A stretch of DNA of 64,000 nt, from NCBI GenBank assembly GCA_910585195.1, contig CAJUCX010000008.1, positions 1 through 64,000 of the forward strand, written 5' to 3'. This document shows, one piece after another, positions 7,777 to 15,981 of the stretch. Made by a program: the position numbers and the translations under genes. Under the pieces are notes generated by a model, which worked only from the letters and a program-made list of their open reading frames with translations, was not told the origin of the DNA and did not search any database. Source of the DNA: an uncultured Christensenellaceae bacterium. GTDB lineage: Bacteria; Bacillota; Clostridia; Christensenellales; CAG-314. Every line of letters begins with the position of its first letter. Position 1 is the stretch's first letter.

Positions 7777-9174
7777 TTATTCAGCAGCTGCAACTTCGTC
7801 GTGATGACCCATGCCGGATTTCTTTTCAGGACCCATGTTACCGCTGAATCTTGCAGCAACACAACCTGCAACGATACCGTCAGATACGTTCAAGAACGTA
7901 CGTCCCATATCGATAAGAGCTTCGACTGAGAAGAGCATACCGATAAGTTCTACCGGGAAGCCGAGAACGCCGAATACCATCAAGCCTGCCATCGTAGCGC
8001 CACCGCCGACACCGGCAATACCGAGTGAGCAAAGTGTAACGATGATAACGAGCAAGATAAGTTGACCAGGGTTAGCCCAAAGGTTGATACCTATTGCAGC
8101 ATAGTACATCGTAGCAAGCATTGCAGGATATACACCGCCGCAACCGTTTTGACCTACGCAAGTACCAAAAGTGCCTGCAAAAGTTGCAACTGAATCTTCA
8201 ACACCGATGTTTCTCATAGATTCGATAGTTACAGGCAAAGTAGCCATTGAAGAACGAGTTGAGAACGCAATCATAAGTGCTTTACTGCTGTTTTTGAAGT
8301 AACGTCTTGGTCCAATACCTACAAGGAAGAGAATCAAGAGGTGGATTGCAAACATAACTATCATTGCAACGTAAGATGCGATAACGAACATACCGAGTTG
8401 CAAGTAAGATGCGAACGAAGTGTTTGCACCGAAGTTGAGGATGTAAGCAAATACGCCGTAAGGAGCAAAGCCGATAACGATGTCAACGAGACCCATAACG
8501 AATTCATAGATAACGTCGATAGCGCCTTCGAGTTTAGCTGCTGCCTCAGGGCTTTCTTTTCTCATACCGAGAATGATGAATGCAAACAATACAGCCAAGA
8601 AAATCAAAGGCAATACTGAGTTTGCAGACATTGCAGCCCAGATGTTTGTGCTTGCAAAGATAGACGCGATTGTTTCGGTAAGAGTTGTACCTGTACGACC
8701 CGGGTCTTTTGCATTGCCAAGCAACTGGTTAGCGTTCAAACCGAAGATAGTAGTAGTAGTGATAGAAATCAAAGCGGAAATTGCGCAAGTGATAAGCAAC
8801 GTAGCAATTGTGATACCCATTGCTTTACCGATGTTCTTTGCGCCGCCTTCGCCGCCACCGGCGTTTGCACCGGCTTTAGTGATACCGGTTGTGATAGCGA
8901 CCATAACCAACGGCATAACCATAAGTTGCAACAAGTTGGTGTATGCGCTTCTTACGATATTGGCGATTTCGAATGCGAAAGCCATATCTTTTGATGTAGC
9001 GTTAGTTCCGAAGATAAGTTGCAATGCAGCGCCGATAACGAGACCGACAACCAATGCAGCAAACATCCACCATCCGAAACTAAGCTTTTTGCCCATAAAG
9101 TAAACGCCAACGTAGCAGCCTACGATTACGAGCAAGATTACAAGGCCAAGCCAAGTAAATGCATTAGCGAACAT
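7777..9174 (-). CDS. Dicarboxylate/amino-acid:cation symporter, L-cystine TcyP-like
   Basis: A 465-aa DAACS-family membrane transporter with about eight transmembrane segments plus two re-entrant loops. The family hallmark serine-rich re-entrant motif is seen as AFSTRSSMATLPVT, and later conserved segments are FGTCVGQNGCGGVYPAM and LCSLGIAGVGGGATMAG. The long N-terminal hydrophobic region and the overall pattern fit the TcyP/YdjN cystine branch rather than GltP. Its neighbour is a thiol oxidoreductase, which suits sulfur or redox metabolism. Substrate is inferred. Preceded by GGAGG and a canonical promoter (9294-9322). Confidence 0.85.
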   Translation of the reverse strand: MFANAFTWLGLVILLVIVGCYVGVYFMGKKLSFGWWMFAALVVGLVIGAALQLIFGTNATSKDMAFAFEIANIVRSAYTNLLQLMVMPLVMVAITTGITKAGANAGGGEGGAKNIGKAMGITIATLLITCAISALISITTTTIFGLNANQLLGNAKDPGRTGTTLTETIASIFASTNIWAAMSANSVLPLIFLAVLFAFIILGMRKESPEAAAKLEGAIDVIYEFVMGLVDIVIGFAPYGVFAYILNFGANTSFASYLQLGMFVIASYVAMIVMFAIHLLILFLVGIGPRRYFKNSSKALMIAFSTRSSMATLPVTIESMRNIGVEDSVATFAGTFGTCVGQNGCGGVYPAMLATMYYAAIGINLWANPGQLILLVIIVTLCSLGIAGVGGGATMAGLMVFGVLGFPVELIGMLFSVEALIDMGRTFLNVSDGIVAGCVAARFSGNMGPEKKSGMGHHDEVAAAE

Positions 9175-9293
9175 AAATGTTCCTCCATAAATATATTCCT
9201 TTAACGCCTTGACGCAACCTACTTAACTGATTTAACGCCTCGGCAATAAAGTCAATATCAAACCGCCATAACTCTACACATTATGACAACAAT

Positions 9294-9322
9294 ATAATAA
9301 ACTGTATGCACCTCTTTGTCAA
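9294..9322 (-). promoter_or_regulatory. Promoter of the TcyP-like symporter gene
   Basis: On the minus strand: -35 TTGACA (9317-9322), 17-bp spacer, -10 TATTAT (9294-9299). This leaves an untranslated leader of about 110 bases containing two direct copies of GGCGTTAAA (near 9205 and 9232), whose meaning is unknown. Confidence 0.75.
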
Positions 9323-9387
9323 TACCCTTTTTTAAAAAAATTATGTTTAATTAAAATATATTAGTTGAAATTTGCAAACTATTTGTT

Positions 9388-9500
9388 TTTGCGGAAATTT
9401 TTTAATATTATTTGCTTTCAAATAAGTAGCTTATTTGAAAGCAGATTGCGCGTGCAGCGCTCATTAGCCCAAAAATAATTTTGAGCAACAGCAAAAAATT
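9388..9500. repeat. Structured repeat R3
   Basis: Hairpin A is a perfect 13-bp stem GCTTTCAAATAAG/CTTATTTGAAAGC (9414-9426/9430-9442). It differs from R1 at matching positions on both arms. Hairpin B is GCGC-GTGCA-GCGC, followed by the shared CATTAGCCCAAAA and a shortened module C (CAAAAATAATTTTG). It lies at the 3' end of the gene at 9507-10289. Confidence 0.75.
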
Positions 9501-9506
9501 TTTTTG

Positions 9507-10289
9507 CTATATAAGGTTCGCTTCCGTCAAAATATTTTTTATTCTTGCGACTTCTCTTTCAAAGCCCTTTACGCACTTTAACGTATTCTTAAAGCCTATC
9601 CAAACAATATTTATAAGTTTAGGATTTTTAGAACACAGCGCATTTACAAAAGCGTCTATAATTTGCATACACTCGGAGTATTGCTCTCCGCCGCCTTGAA
9701 AGTCTTTTTCTACTTTATTTTTAATTTTATTTATGACGATAATTACCGCGTCGCTAGTGGCGGAAGAAACGTAAATGCTTTCCGCATCGAAATATGACAC
9801 GCCTTTTTGAACGGCTTCTCTGTCCAAACCGTCGGTATCGGTTTCTCTCAGCAAATGTTCCCCCGCTTTTTTGAAAGGAACTATTATTTCGTCGCAGAAC
9901 TTGCCGAAACTTTCATTTGCATTTTCCGCGCCGAAATACTCTGTCAAAAATTTTGAAAAGTCTCTTTCACCGGCGTCAATTTCCGCAAGCAGGCAAAACA
10001 CAAAAGTAAACAACCTTATTCTGTCAACGGGCAAAGTCATTTTTGCCCTTACGCCGTTGTTTCCGTCGGAAACTATCAAGCGGTTACGCGCAAACTCTGC
10101 GGCGTAAGTCATTGTTTTTAGGCTTTCCCTCAAAACGTCCATAAGCACTTGCGACGACACTATACCTTTTAATAAAGAAGATATCTTTTTGTCGGCAAGT
10201 ATATATTTACTTTCCAACAAAGCGTTTACTCGTTGAGTAAACATAGCCGATTCGTTTTTTACTATGATTGTTTCTGCCGTATTTTCCAT
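9507..10289 (-). CDS. Hypothetical protein, 260 aa
   Basis: Not recognised. A soluble, mostly helical, acidic protein without signal peptide or membrane segment. Residues 1-60 and 200-260 look like amphipathic helices; FQGGGEQYSEC is a Gly-rich loop. No catalytic motif stands out. The gene has no close co-directional neighbours: the symporter lies downstream beyond repeat R3, and a divergent DUF4364 gene lies upstream. Confidence 0.7.
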   Translation of the reverse strand: MENTAETIIVKNESAMFTQRVNALLESKYILADKKISSLLKGIVSSQVLMDVLRESLKTMTYAAEFARNRLIVSDGNNGVRAKMTLPVDRIRLFTFVFCLLAEIDAGERDFSKFLTEYFGAENANESFGKFCDEIIVPFKKAGEHLLRETDTDGLDREAVQKGVSYFDAESIYVSSATSDAVIIVINKIKNKVEKDFQGGGEQYSECMQIIDAFVNALCSKNPKLINIVWIGFKNTLKCVKGFEREVARIKNILTEANLI

Positions 10290-10479
10290 AAAATTATTAT
10301 AACATATCCGTCAAGTTTTGTTAAACGTTATTTAATTTACGCTTTGGTTTCATCTAATCCGCAAGATTATATTTTACGGTAAACGCATTCGGTAACGCTT
10401 TATGTTTTTTATACGATCTAATCATTAACAAATTTTCAATTCGACAGCGTGATTTTACAAAGTTTTTGGCAAATTGTTG

Positions 10480-10508
10480 TTGAATTGTTTTTTTTATTGT
10501 AGTATAAT
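10480..10508 (+). promoter_or_regulatory. Promoter of the DUF4364 gene
   Basis: -35 TTGAAT (10480-10485), 17-bp spacer, -10 TATAAT (10503-10508), about 25 bases before the start codon. Confidence 0.75.
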
Positions 10509-10532
10509 GAAAAAAATATTCTACGGAGAATT

Positions 10533-11063
10533 ATGCCAAGCACTCTTGACGCAACTCAACACAAACTGCTGTTGCTGTTTGTGTTCGACAAAATGGAAAT
10601 ACCTTTGTCGGAAGAAACAATCCTCGATTTGTGCTGCCACACCAACAACTGGATAAGTTACATAGACTGCAAGCAAGCTTTGTCGCAATTGTTGGACGCA
10701 AGTTTCATTTTCAGGATAAACAACAATACTACTTCGGAGCCCCTTTATACGATTACACCAGAGGGGCGAGTTTGTCTTGCGCATTTTTTCGTACGCATTC
10801 CGTCGAGTCTCAGGGAAGTCGTTTCCGAAAGCATAAAAGTAAGCCGTATGTCTTACCGCAGAAAGCAAGAATATTTTTCAGACTATCATAAAAATGCCGA
10901 CGGCACTTATGACGTCGCATTAAAAATTTTGGAGCCTACGCAAGCCATTTTGGAAATAAACATAAACGTACCTAACCGCACCACCGCAAAATGGATTTAT
11001 CAAAAATGGGAAGAAAAAGCAACGCAGGTTTACTCGGCAATTTACGATTTGCTTGTAGAATAA
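10533..11063 (+). CDS. DUF4364 family protein, winged-helix-like
   Basis: A 176-aa protein matching the Firmicute DUF4364 family: an N-terminal winged-helix-like part (residues 1-80, with ITPEGRVCLAHF resembling the wing), then the typical FFVRIPSSLREVV, YFSDYHKNADGTYDVAL and a C-terminal VPNRTTAKWIYQKWEEKA helix. The family is thought to act in DNA-binding or regulation, but no role is established. It is monocistronic with its own promoter, next to tRNA-Leu(GAG). Confidence 0.8.
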   Translation: MPSTLDATQHKLLLLFVFDKMEIPLSEETILDLCCHTNNWISYIDCKQALSQLLDASFIFRINNNTTSEPLYTITPEGRVCLAHFFVRIPSSLREVVSESIKVSRMSYRRKQEYFSDYHKNADGTYDVALKILEPTQAILEININVPNRTTAKWIYQKWEEKATQVYSAIYDLLVE

Positions 11064-11255
11064 AATTTTACCTAATCTAAAAAATAACTGTTTTTTCACA
11101 AAGCAGACAATCGCAATTATAACGCTATATATAATAAAGTGAATGCCATAAAAAGCAACACTCATTTACGGCAACGACAACCCGATGGTAAATTAAAATA
11201 TAATTGCGTGATATTTGTTGAATTCAATAAAATGTCGTCAAGGACATAAAAAAAG

Positions 11256-11284
11256 TTGACACTGATTTTTTTTTAATCTATAAT
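11256..11284 (+). promoter_or_regulatory. tRNA-Leu(GAG) promoter
   Basis: Consensus -35 TTGACA (11256-11261), 17-bp spacer and -10 TATAAT (11279-11284), placing the transcript start a few bases before the tRNA. Confidence 0.85.
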
Positions 11285-11293
11285 AACACTTGC

Positions 11294-11377
11294 GCGAGGA
11301 TGGCGGAATAGGCAGACGCGTACGTTTGAGGGGCGTATGGTTACACCGTGCGGGTTCAAGTCCCGCTCTTCGCACCA
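11294..11377 (+). tRNA. tRNA-Leu(GAG)
   Basis: A class II tRNA: acceptor GCGAGGA/TCTTCGC, anticodon stem TACGT/GCGTA with loop TTGAGGG (anticodon GAG), a long variable arm, T loop GGTTCAAGTCC and encoded CCA. Confidence 0.95.
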
Positions 11378-11378
11378 T

Positions 11379-11405
11379 AAAAGACACCAAAAGGTGTCTT
11401 TTCTT
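11379..11405 (+). terminator. Terminator of tRNA-Leu(GAG)
   Basis: A 10-bp stem AAAAGACACC/GGTGTCTTTT with loop AAAA, directly after the CCA end, followed by a T-rich tail. Confidence 0.9.
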
Positions 11406-11600
11406 TATGCTCAGAGCGGTACCGCTCTGACGTGATTGACACTTCGTGTAGCAATCACTATATTAAACACGAAAAAAATACCATGAGATAATCACGGTAT
11501 TTTTTTGTGCTTAGAGCGGAAACCTCTTTGACGCGATTTAACCTTTGTATAGCGATTGCATAAGCCGAGCCGTTTTTGACGGCGAATGCCACGCAACGGA
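11406..11600. repeat. Two diverged copies of a second hairpin repeat
   Basis: Copy 1 (about 11410-11460) has a 20-bp palindrome centred on GGTACC (TCAGAGCGG/CCGCTCTGA), then GTGATTG...CAATCAC around an ACAC-TTCG-TGT hairpin. Copy 2 (about 11509-11565) follows the same outline (TTAGAGCGG..., GCGATT...AGCGATTGC) but with broken pairing. Between them is a terminator-like hairpin ending in seven T (about 11474-11507). No gene is supported in 11406-11719. Confidence 0.6.
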
Positions 11601-11647
11601 AGCAAGCATAATTGCATACCCATAATTGCATACCGTAGATACCAAAT

Positions 11648-11686
11648 AAAAACCACAGACACCGTTGCGATGTCTGCGGTTTTTTA
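11648..11686. terminator. Bidirectional terminator of the ABC exporter operon
   Basis: An 11-position stem AACCACAGACA/TGTCTGCGGTT (one mismatch) is flanked by A-rich sequence on the left and TTTTT on the right. On the minus strand it follows the exporter permease gene. Confidence 0.75.
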
Positions 11687-11719
11687 AGTACTTTTACAAA
11701 CAGCAACTCACTTGTTTTA

Positions 11720-12649
11720 TTATTGCTGCTCTGCCTTTGTTTTACGCACTCTTTGATGCTTTCTGTTTTTATAAAGAGACTTTATTAAAAACATAGAAAC
11801 CACAAAGCAAATTATAGCAAATATAATACTGTATAAAATCATACCCCACAACGGAATATCCGCACCGCATAAACCCACGTTGCCGGCAGAAAACCATTTT
11901 TCCTGCATTATTTGCGAAATATCGTCCGGCATGCCGAATTGAGAAAATACGTTGCCCAGTACTATTTGTTTAAGCCAAATTACCAAATGAGTAAACGGCA
12001 ACAGCGAGCCCACGTATATTGCGCCTTCCCCCAAATTTGAATACGGCATATAAGTTCCGCACAAAAAGCCGAGTATAGTACCTAAAATTCCGGAAATAAC
12101 GCCTATTGCCACAGAAGAACGAACCGCAGTTGTGATAAGCAGCATAATGGCGCAACCGACCATAGTCGTTATTATAAGCACGCCGAATATTGCAAAGAAC
12201 GCTCCCGCGCTTATCCAAACGCCGGTAACTGCACCTATGATTATCACCGATACTACAAGAGTCAGCAAATTGAGCGCAAACGAAACGGTAAGAGCAGATA
12301 TAAGGTAAGACAGCGTGATTTGCGCAGAGCTTATTTTTGTAAGCAAAAAGGCTTCCGTCTTGTGTTCTTCGAAGTCATACGCCATAAAGGTAAACATACC
12401 CGTTGAAAGCGAAACGGAATTTATAACTAGCACGCCCATAATCATTTGCAGATAAATTGCCGCGTCAAGTTGACCAGCCGTCAACGCAAGCCCCGCCGCT
12501 TCGTTGAAGCCCTGCGAATATAAATTTGCAATAAATAAAAAGTATAAAGCGATAAGTATAATGCTGGAAATCAACGATGAAAAGAATACCTGCGGACTGC
12601 GCAAAAATAGCAGACAATTTCTTTTAGATAAAGACAAAATATTTTTCAT
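11720..12649 (-). CDS. ABC-2 type transporter permease
   Basis: A 309-aa integral membrane protein with about six hydrophobic segments and the ABC-2 membrane layout: a short cytoplasmic N-terminus (SLSKRNCLLFLRSP), a first TM, a large outer loop, then a C-terminal TM and a basic tail. Its start overlaps the ATPase stop by four bases (ATGA), so the two make one exporter. Substrate unknown; drug or lipid-like export is typical. Regulation is probably by the AbrB-like gene at the head of the operon. Confidence 0.88.
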   Translation of the reverse strand: MKNILSLSKRNCLLFLRSPQVFFSSLISSIILIALYFLFIANLYSQGFNEAAGLALTAGQLDAAIYLQMIMGVLVINSVSLSTGMFTFMAYDFEEHKTEAFLLTKISSAQITLSYLISALTVSFALNLLTLVVSVIIIGAVTGVWISAGAFFAIFGVLIITTMVGCAIMLLITTAVRSSVAIGVISGILGTILGFLCGTYMPYSNLGEGAIYVGSLLPFTHLVIWLKQIVLGNVFSQFGMPDDISQIMQEKWFSAGNVGLCGADIPLWGMILYSIIFAIICFVVSMFLIKSLYKNRKHQRVRKTKAEQQ

Positions 12650-13554
12650 TTTACTTCTCCTCTTATTGTTTGCCCTACTGCATTTAAGAATACGTCGTCC
12701 ATACTGCCCTTTACTACTTCAAACAACTTTATTTGGTCTTTCATTTTGCTTAAAAACTCTATCTCTTCGTCGGCGTTTTTAGACAAAAATTCAAATTGGT
12801 CGGCAATCTTAGTATACGGCATATCGCCCAAAAGCGAGACGAACTTCTCTTCGTTTTTAGGCACTATTTTTATTTTGTCGGCGGAATATTTTTCTTTAAG
12901 CAAACTAGGCGTGCCTTCTGCAATCTTTTTGCCGTTGTGAATGATAACCACTTCGTCGGCGTCGGCGGTCTCTTCCATATAGTGAGTGGTCAAAAATACA
13001 GTCATGCCCGTATCCCTTCTTATTTTGTTTATGACCCGCCAAACGTCTATTCTTGTCTTTGGGTCAAGTCCCGTCGTAGGTTCATCCAAAAACAAAATTT
13101 CGGGAGTGTTGAACAATGCTCTTGCAACTTCCACCCTGCGTTTTTGTCCGCCGGAAAGCGTTTTGAATTTTTTCTTTTCAAACTCCTTAAACTCGAAAAG
13201 TTTTGCAAGTTCTTCATAACGGTTCTTTATGCGTTCGTTATTCTCCGCATAAAGCCTGCCGTAAAGTTTTATGTTTTCTTCCACCGTCAAAAAGTTGTCC
13301 AAAATGTTGTTTTGAAACACTACACCGATTTTTTCCTTAAACCGTGTAAAAGTTTGGTCGCCTGCATAAACGATTTCGCCGCCGTCGCGCTCCAACGTGC
13401 CGATAAGCATATTTATCGTGGTGCTTTTGCCTGCGCCGTTCTGCCCCAAAAACGCAAACAGTTTGCCGCTTTCTACATTAAAAGAAAGGTCGTCAACGGC
13501 TTTCAACTGCCCGAAACTTTTTGACAGGTGCTTTACACTTAAAATTTCTGCCAT
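12646..13554 (-). CDS. ABC transporter ATP-binding protein (ABC-2 exporter type)
   Basis: A 302-aa ATPase with all motifs: Walker A GQNGAGKST, Q-loop VFQNN, signature LSGGQKRRVEVA, Walker B ILFLDEPTTGLD and H-loop TTHYMEE. After about residue 215 it carries the small alpha/beta C-terminal domain of CcmA/DrrA-type exporters. Start has AAGGAG. It sits between the zinc-ribbon-like gene and its permease. Confidence 0.93.
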   Translation of the reverse strand: MAEILSVKHLSKSFGQLKAVDDLSFNVESGKLFAFLGQNGAGKSTTINMLIGTLERDGGEIVYAGDQTFTRFKEKIGVVFQNNILDNFLTVEENIKLYGRLYAENNERIKNRYEELAKLFEFKEFEKKKFKTLSGGQKRRVEVARALFNTPEILFLDEPTTGLDPKTRIDVWRVINKIRRDTGMTVFLTTHYMEETADADEVVIIHNGKKIAEGTPSLLKEKYSADKIKIVPKNEEKFVSLLGDMPYTKIADQFEFLSKNADEEIEFLSKMKDQIKLFEVVKGSMDDVFLNAVGQTIRGEVK

Positions 13555-13583
13555 ATGTTCTCCTTATAAAATTTTATATTATC

Positions 13584-13799
13584 TCAATAATCTGCAATTA
13601 TCTTTTTGCAATTTTCGCAGACGAATGCTTTAATGCGCGTGCGGTGCCCTACTTCAAAATCTGCAATCTTAATATAACCGTCTGCTTTTTTTGCATTTGA
13701 AAATACAGCGGGAGTTTCTTTTGCGAAACTTAACGCCCCGTCTTTTGAACCGAACAAATAACCTTCTTTCATTTCTTCATTGCAATAAGGACATTTCAT
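13584..13799 (-). CDS. PF20097-like small zinc-ribbon protein
   Basis: A 71-aa protein beginning MKCPYCNEEMKEGYLFG, with a second cysteine pair CENCKK near the C-terminus, so two CxxC knuckles likely bind zinc. This matches small PF20097 (DUF6487-type) proteins found beside exporters and regulators in Firmicutes; function unknown. It lies between the AbrB-like regulator and the ABC exporter on the same strand. Confidence 0.75.
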   Translation of the reverse strand: MKCPYCNEEMKEGYLFGSKDGALSFAKETPAVFSNAKKADGYIKIADFEVGHRTRIKAFVCENCKKIIADY

Positions 13800-13816
13800 A
13801 ACTTAAACTCTACTAT

Positions 13817-14032
13817 TTACTTCTCTTCGTTTCTGTCGGAAAAAACCTTTGCCGCAATATCCATAAAACATGCCTTAGGCGGAATTGCAATGCCCTGCTT
13901 TTCGTCTGCAAGCAAAATTAAAGTGTCGCCTGAATTTATGCCGAAAATTTCTCTTGCCTGCTTAGGGATAACTATCTGCCCCTTTTCTCCGACTGTTACA
14001 GTCCACGCATATTTACCGTTGTTCTCAGCCAT
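13817..14032 (-). CDS. AbrB/SpoVT-type transition-state regulator
   Basis: A 71-aa swapped-hairpin AbrB-domain DNA-binding protein: VTVGEKGQIVIPKQAREIFGINSGDTLILLADE is the typical fold signature (GQIVIPKQ and the GD turn). The C-terminal 25 residues (KACFMDIAAKVF) are a short helix. It heads an operon with a zinc-ribbon-like protein and an ABC-2 exporter, suggesting it controls them. Its start codon is preceded by a run of 12 G, which serves as, or overlaps, the Shine-Dalgarno sequence. Confidence 0.88.
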   Translation of the reverse strand: MAENNGKYAWTVTVGEKGQIVIPKQAREIFGINSGDTLILLADEKQGIAIPPKACFMDIAAKVFSDRNEEK

Positions 14033-14035
14033 ACG

Positions 14036-14047
14036 CCCCCCCCCCCC
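14036..14047 (-). promoter_or_regulatory. G12 homopolymer in the ribosome site of the AbrB-like gene
   Basis: Twelve consecutive C on the plus strand, hence G12 on the coding strand, three bases before ATG. No other SD sequence is present. Tracts of this length are prone to slipped-strand mispairing, so spacing and strength of the ribosome site could vary between cells. It may instead reflect a sequencing or assembly length error. Confidence 0.7.
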
Positions 14048-14289
14048 CTACAAATTTTTATAATTCTTGCAGGGGTATGATAAGTATGATTTGTATAACT
14101 TATTATGCACACATCTTTCATAAATGTCAACAGCAATATTTGTTTTTACTAAATAAATTATTTTACAAAATGCAATCACACTTTATCACTCGGCAGGGTG
14201 CAAATGCAATAGAACTTTTTCTTGCCGGTTGACAAATTTGCTTCTTCCAAGTAGAATTTGTAAAAAATATCTACCTATGAGAGAAAATT

Positions 14290-14793
14290 ATGTTTACGCT
14301 TGACAAATGGCAACAAAATTACGCACAAGACGTTGCAAAATATGCAAACAATAAAAATATCGCCGACAAACTGCGCAACGCCTTTCCGCACCCTTATATG
14401 CCTGAAGATGCAAAAAATTTTATTACAGATTGCATAAACCGCGACGGAAAAGACTGCATAACGCGCGCGATAACCGTTGACGGCATTGCCGTCGGCAGTA
14501 TTGGCGTGTTTCTTAAAGACGACGTTTACTGCAAAAGCGCAGAACTCGGCTATTGGCTTGCGGAAGATTTTTGGGGCAAAGGAATAATGACGCAGGCAAT
14601 AAAACAAATTTGCGCTCTTGCATTTGAAGCGTTCGATATAGTCAGAATTTTTGCCGAACCGTTTGCAGATAACCGCGCGTCGATTGCCGTACTTGAAAAA
14701 TGCGGTTTTTCCCGTGAAGGACGATTGATAAAAAGCGTTTGGAAAAACAATAAATTTCACGACTCTTTTATATATGCATTGATTAAAGAATAA
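14290..14793 (+). CDS. GNAT acetyltransferase, RimJ/RimL-like
   Basis: A 167-aa GNAT-fold protein with ELGYWLAEDFWGKGIMTQAI (acetyl-CoA-binding motif A) and NRASIAVLEKCGFSREG (motif B), as in the RimL/RimJ ribosomal-protein N-acetyltransferase group. Substrate not determined. Start has GAGAG. Monocistronic and closed by a terminator at 14822-14847. Confidence 0.88.
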   Translation: MFTLDKWQQNYAQDVAKYANNKNIADKLRNAFPHPYMPEDAKNFITDCINRDGKDCITRAITVDGIAVGSIGVFLKDDVYCKSAELGYWLAEDFWGKGIMTQAIKQICALAFEAFDIVRIFAEPFADNRASIAVLEKCGFSREGRLIKSVWKNNKFHDSFIYALIKE

Positions 14794-14821
14794 GCAAAAA
14801 AACCTTAATTAAAGAAAAAAC

Positions 14822-14850
14822 AAAACTCGGGACAACCCGAGTTTTTTATT
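14822..14850 (+). terminator. Terminator of the GNAT gene
   Basis: A 10-bp stem AAAACTCGGG/CCCGAGTTTT with loop ACAA, followed by TT and ATTTATT. Confidence 0.85.
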
Positions 14851-15020
14851 TATTGCTCAAAGCAAAAATTATTTTGAGGCGGCGAAACGTCATCGAAAAT
14901 AAAAATACGGTATTTTGCAAAATCTATTTTGTTTTTAATGTTATAAAAATTTCTTTTTTGCCAAAAATTTACAACAACGATTTGTTAAAATTTACAAAAT
15001 CTTAAAAAGGAGAATTTGAT

Positions 15021-15530
15021 ATGAAAAAAAGATTTATTGCACTTACTCTTTTGATGATTGCTTCCGTAGCGGTATTTGCAGGGTGCGGCGGTCCTCAGTC
15101 TAAGACCTTTTCAAAAGACGGCGTTTCTATCGTGCTTAACACGGACTTTAAGGAAGAAACCAAAGCAGGTCATACAATGTACCTCGAAAGCAACTATGCT
15201 TCCGTTTCTATCAAGAGAGAACGCTTTGACGATTTGGACGGACTTACCAACGAAAGCAGTTTGCGCGATTACACAAACTCGGTAGTAAACAACAATGAAC
15301 TCGGCACCGTAACAATACAGAATAACAGCGGAAACAGTTATAACTACGATTACTTCACTTATGAAAAGAAAGTAAATAACGAAAGTTATACCTATATGGC
15401 AACAACCGTTAAAGGCAACGATTCATTTTATCTTATAACTTTCCAAACTAAAAAGACCGATTACTCTACCTATAAGACAAATTTTGAAGAATGGGCAAAA
15501 TCGGTAAAAGTTGACGGAGCGGCCGATTAA
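15021..15530 (+). CDS. Small secreted lipoprotein
   Basis: A 169-aa lipoprotein: signal peptide MKKRFIALTLLMIASVAVFA with lipobox FAGC (lipidated Cys at about residue 21), then a Gly/Pro linker and a soluble domain rich in beta-type residues with paired Phe/Tyr (DSFYLITFQT). The domain resembles the single-domain PsbP/DUF-type lipoproteins of Clostridia in outline only; no family is assigned. AAGGAG precedes the start. Repeat R4 begins immediately after its stop codon. Confidence 0.8.
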   Translation: MKKRFIALTLLMIASVAVFAGCGGPQSKTFSKDGVSIVLNTDFKEETKAGHTMYLESNYASVSIKRERFDDLDGLTNESSLRDYTNSVVNNNELGTVTIQNNSGNSYNYDYFTYEKKVNNESYTYMATTVKGNDSFYLITFQTKKTDYSTYKTNFEEWAKSVKVDGAAD

Positions 15531-15531
15531 G

Positions 15532-15628
15532 CAAAAATGCAAATCCTCTGCTTACGCCGTTTGCATTTTTGAACTGTGGTGCGCTTGCACGCGCAATCTT
15601 GTTTACAAATAAGTATCTTATTTGCAAA
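15532..15628. repeat. Structured repeat R4 (reverse orientation)
   Basis: Read on the minus strand it has hairpin A (GTTTGCAAATAAG with CTTATTTGTAAAC, loop ATA), the shared AGATT, hairpin B (TGCGC/GCGCA) and hairpin C (CAAAAATGCAAA 15532-15543 pairing TTTGCATTTTTG 15560-15571). Stem C has different bases from R1, R2 and R6 but is still fully paired. Confidence 0.78.
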
Positions 15629-15657
15629 CTAAACCTTTTTTAAGTTAAATCTTTTTA

Positions 15658-15700
15658 CAGAAAAAAGACGGAAGTTTATTCCGTCTTTTTTCTGTATGCC
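15658..15700. terminator. Strong bidirectional terminator
   Basis: A 16-bp perfect stem (15658-15673 with 15679-15694, loop GTTTA) with A-rich left and T-rich right arms. It separates the lipoprotein/R4 transcript from the convergent feo operon. Confidence 0.9.
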
Positions 15701-15810
15701 CTGTATTTGATTGTCGGATACTTTGCCCTTATACCCGACAGACAACGAACTGTTTGTTTTGCAAACTTCTTTTGCATTATTTATCGGTAAAGTTTTTTAT
15801 TACCGAAAAT

Positions 15811-15981
15811 TTATTTCAACTCTTTATCTTTTTGTTTTGCCGTATGGCAGCCGGAGCAAGCGGAACAATTTCCGCCGCAACCGCAGCCCTTATTTTTATT
15901 ATTCTTGCGAATGCTGAAAATTATGCCGAAAACACTTAATGCCAATATCGCAACGAGAACTATAACTTCCCATACGTTCAT
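15811..15981 (-). CDS. FeoB-associated Cys-rich membrane protein
   Basis: A 56-aa protein: one N-terminal transmembrane helix (VWEVIVLVAILALSVFGII), a basic stretch, then a Cys-rich tail GCGCGGNCSACSGCHTAK with six cysteines. This is the pattern of the small proteins often encoded after feoB in Firmicutes. Its ATG overlaps the feoB stop (ATGA), so it is translationally coupled. Its role in iron transport is unknown; a redox or metal-handling role is likely. It ends before the 15658 terminator. Confidence 0.88.
   Translation of the reverse strand: MNVWEVIVLVAILALSVFGIIFSIRKNNKNKGCGCGGNCSACSGCHTAKQKDKELK

Noticed and set aside
9175..9293. Riboswitch in the symporter leader
   Set aside because: Direct repeats GGCGTTAAA are visible but no known riboswitch consensus could be matched.
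11458..11706. 82-aa minus-strand frame
   Set aside because: Covers hairpin repeats and the exporter terminator; no ribosome site.
15711..15939. Two short plus-strand frames
   Set aside because: Antisense to the Cys-rich FeoB-associated gene, which is coupled to feoB.
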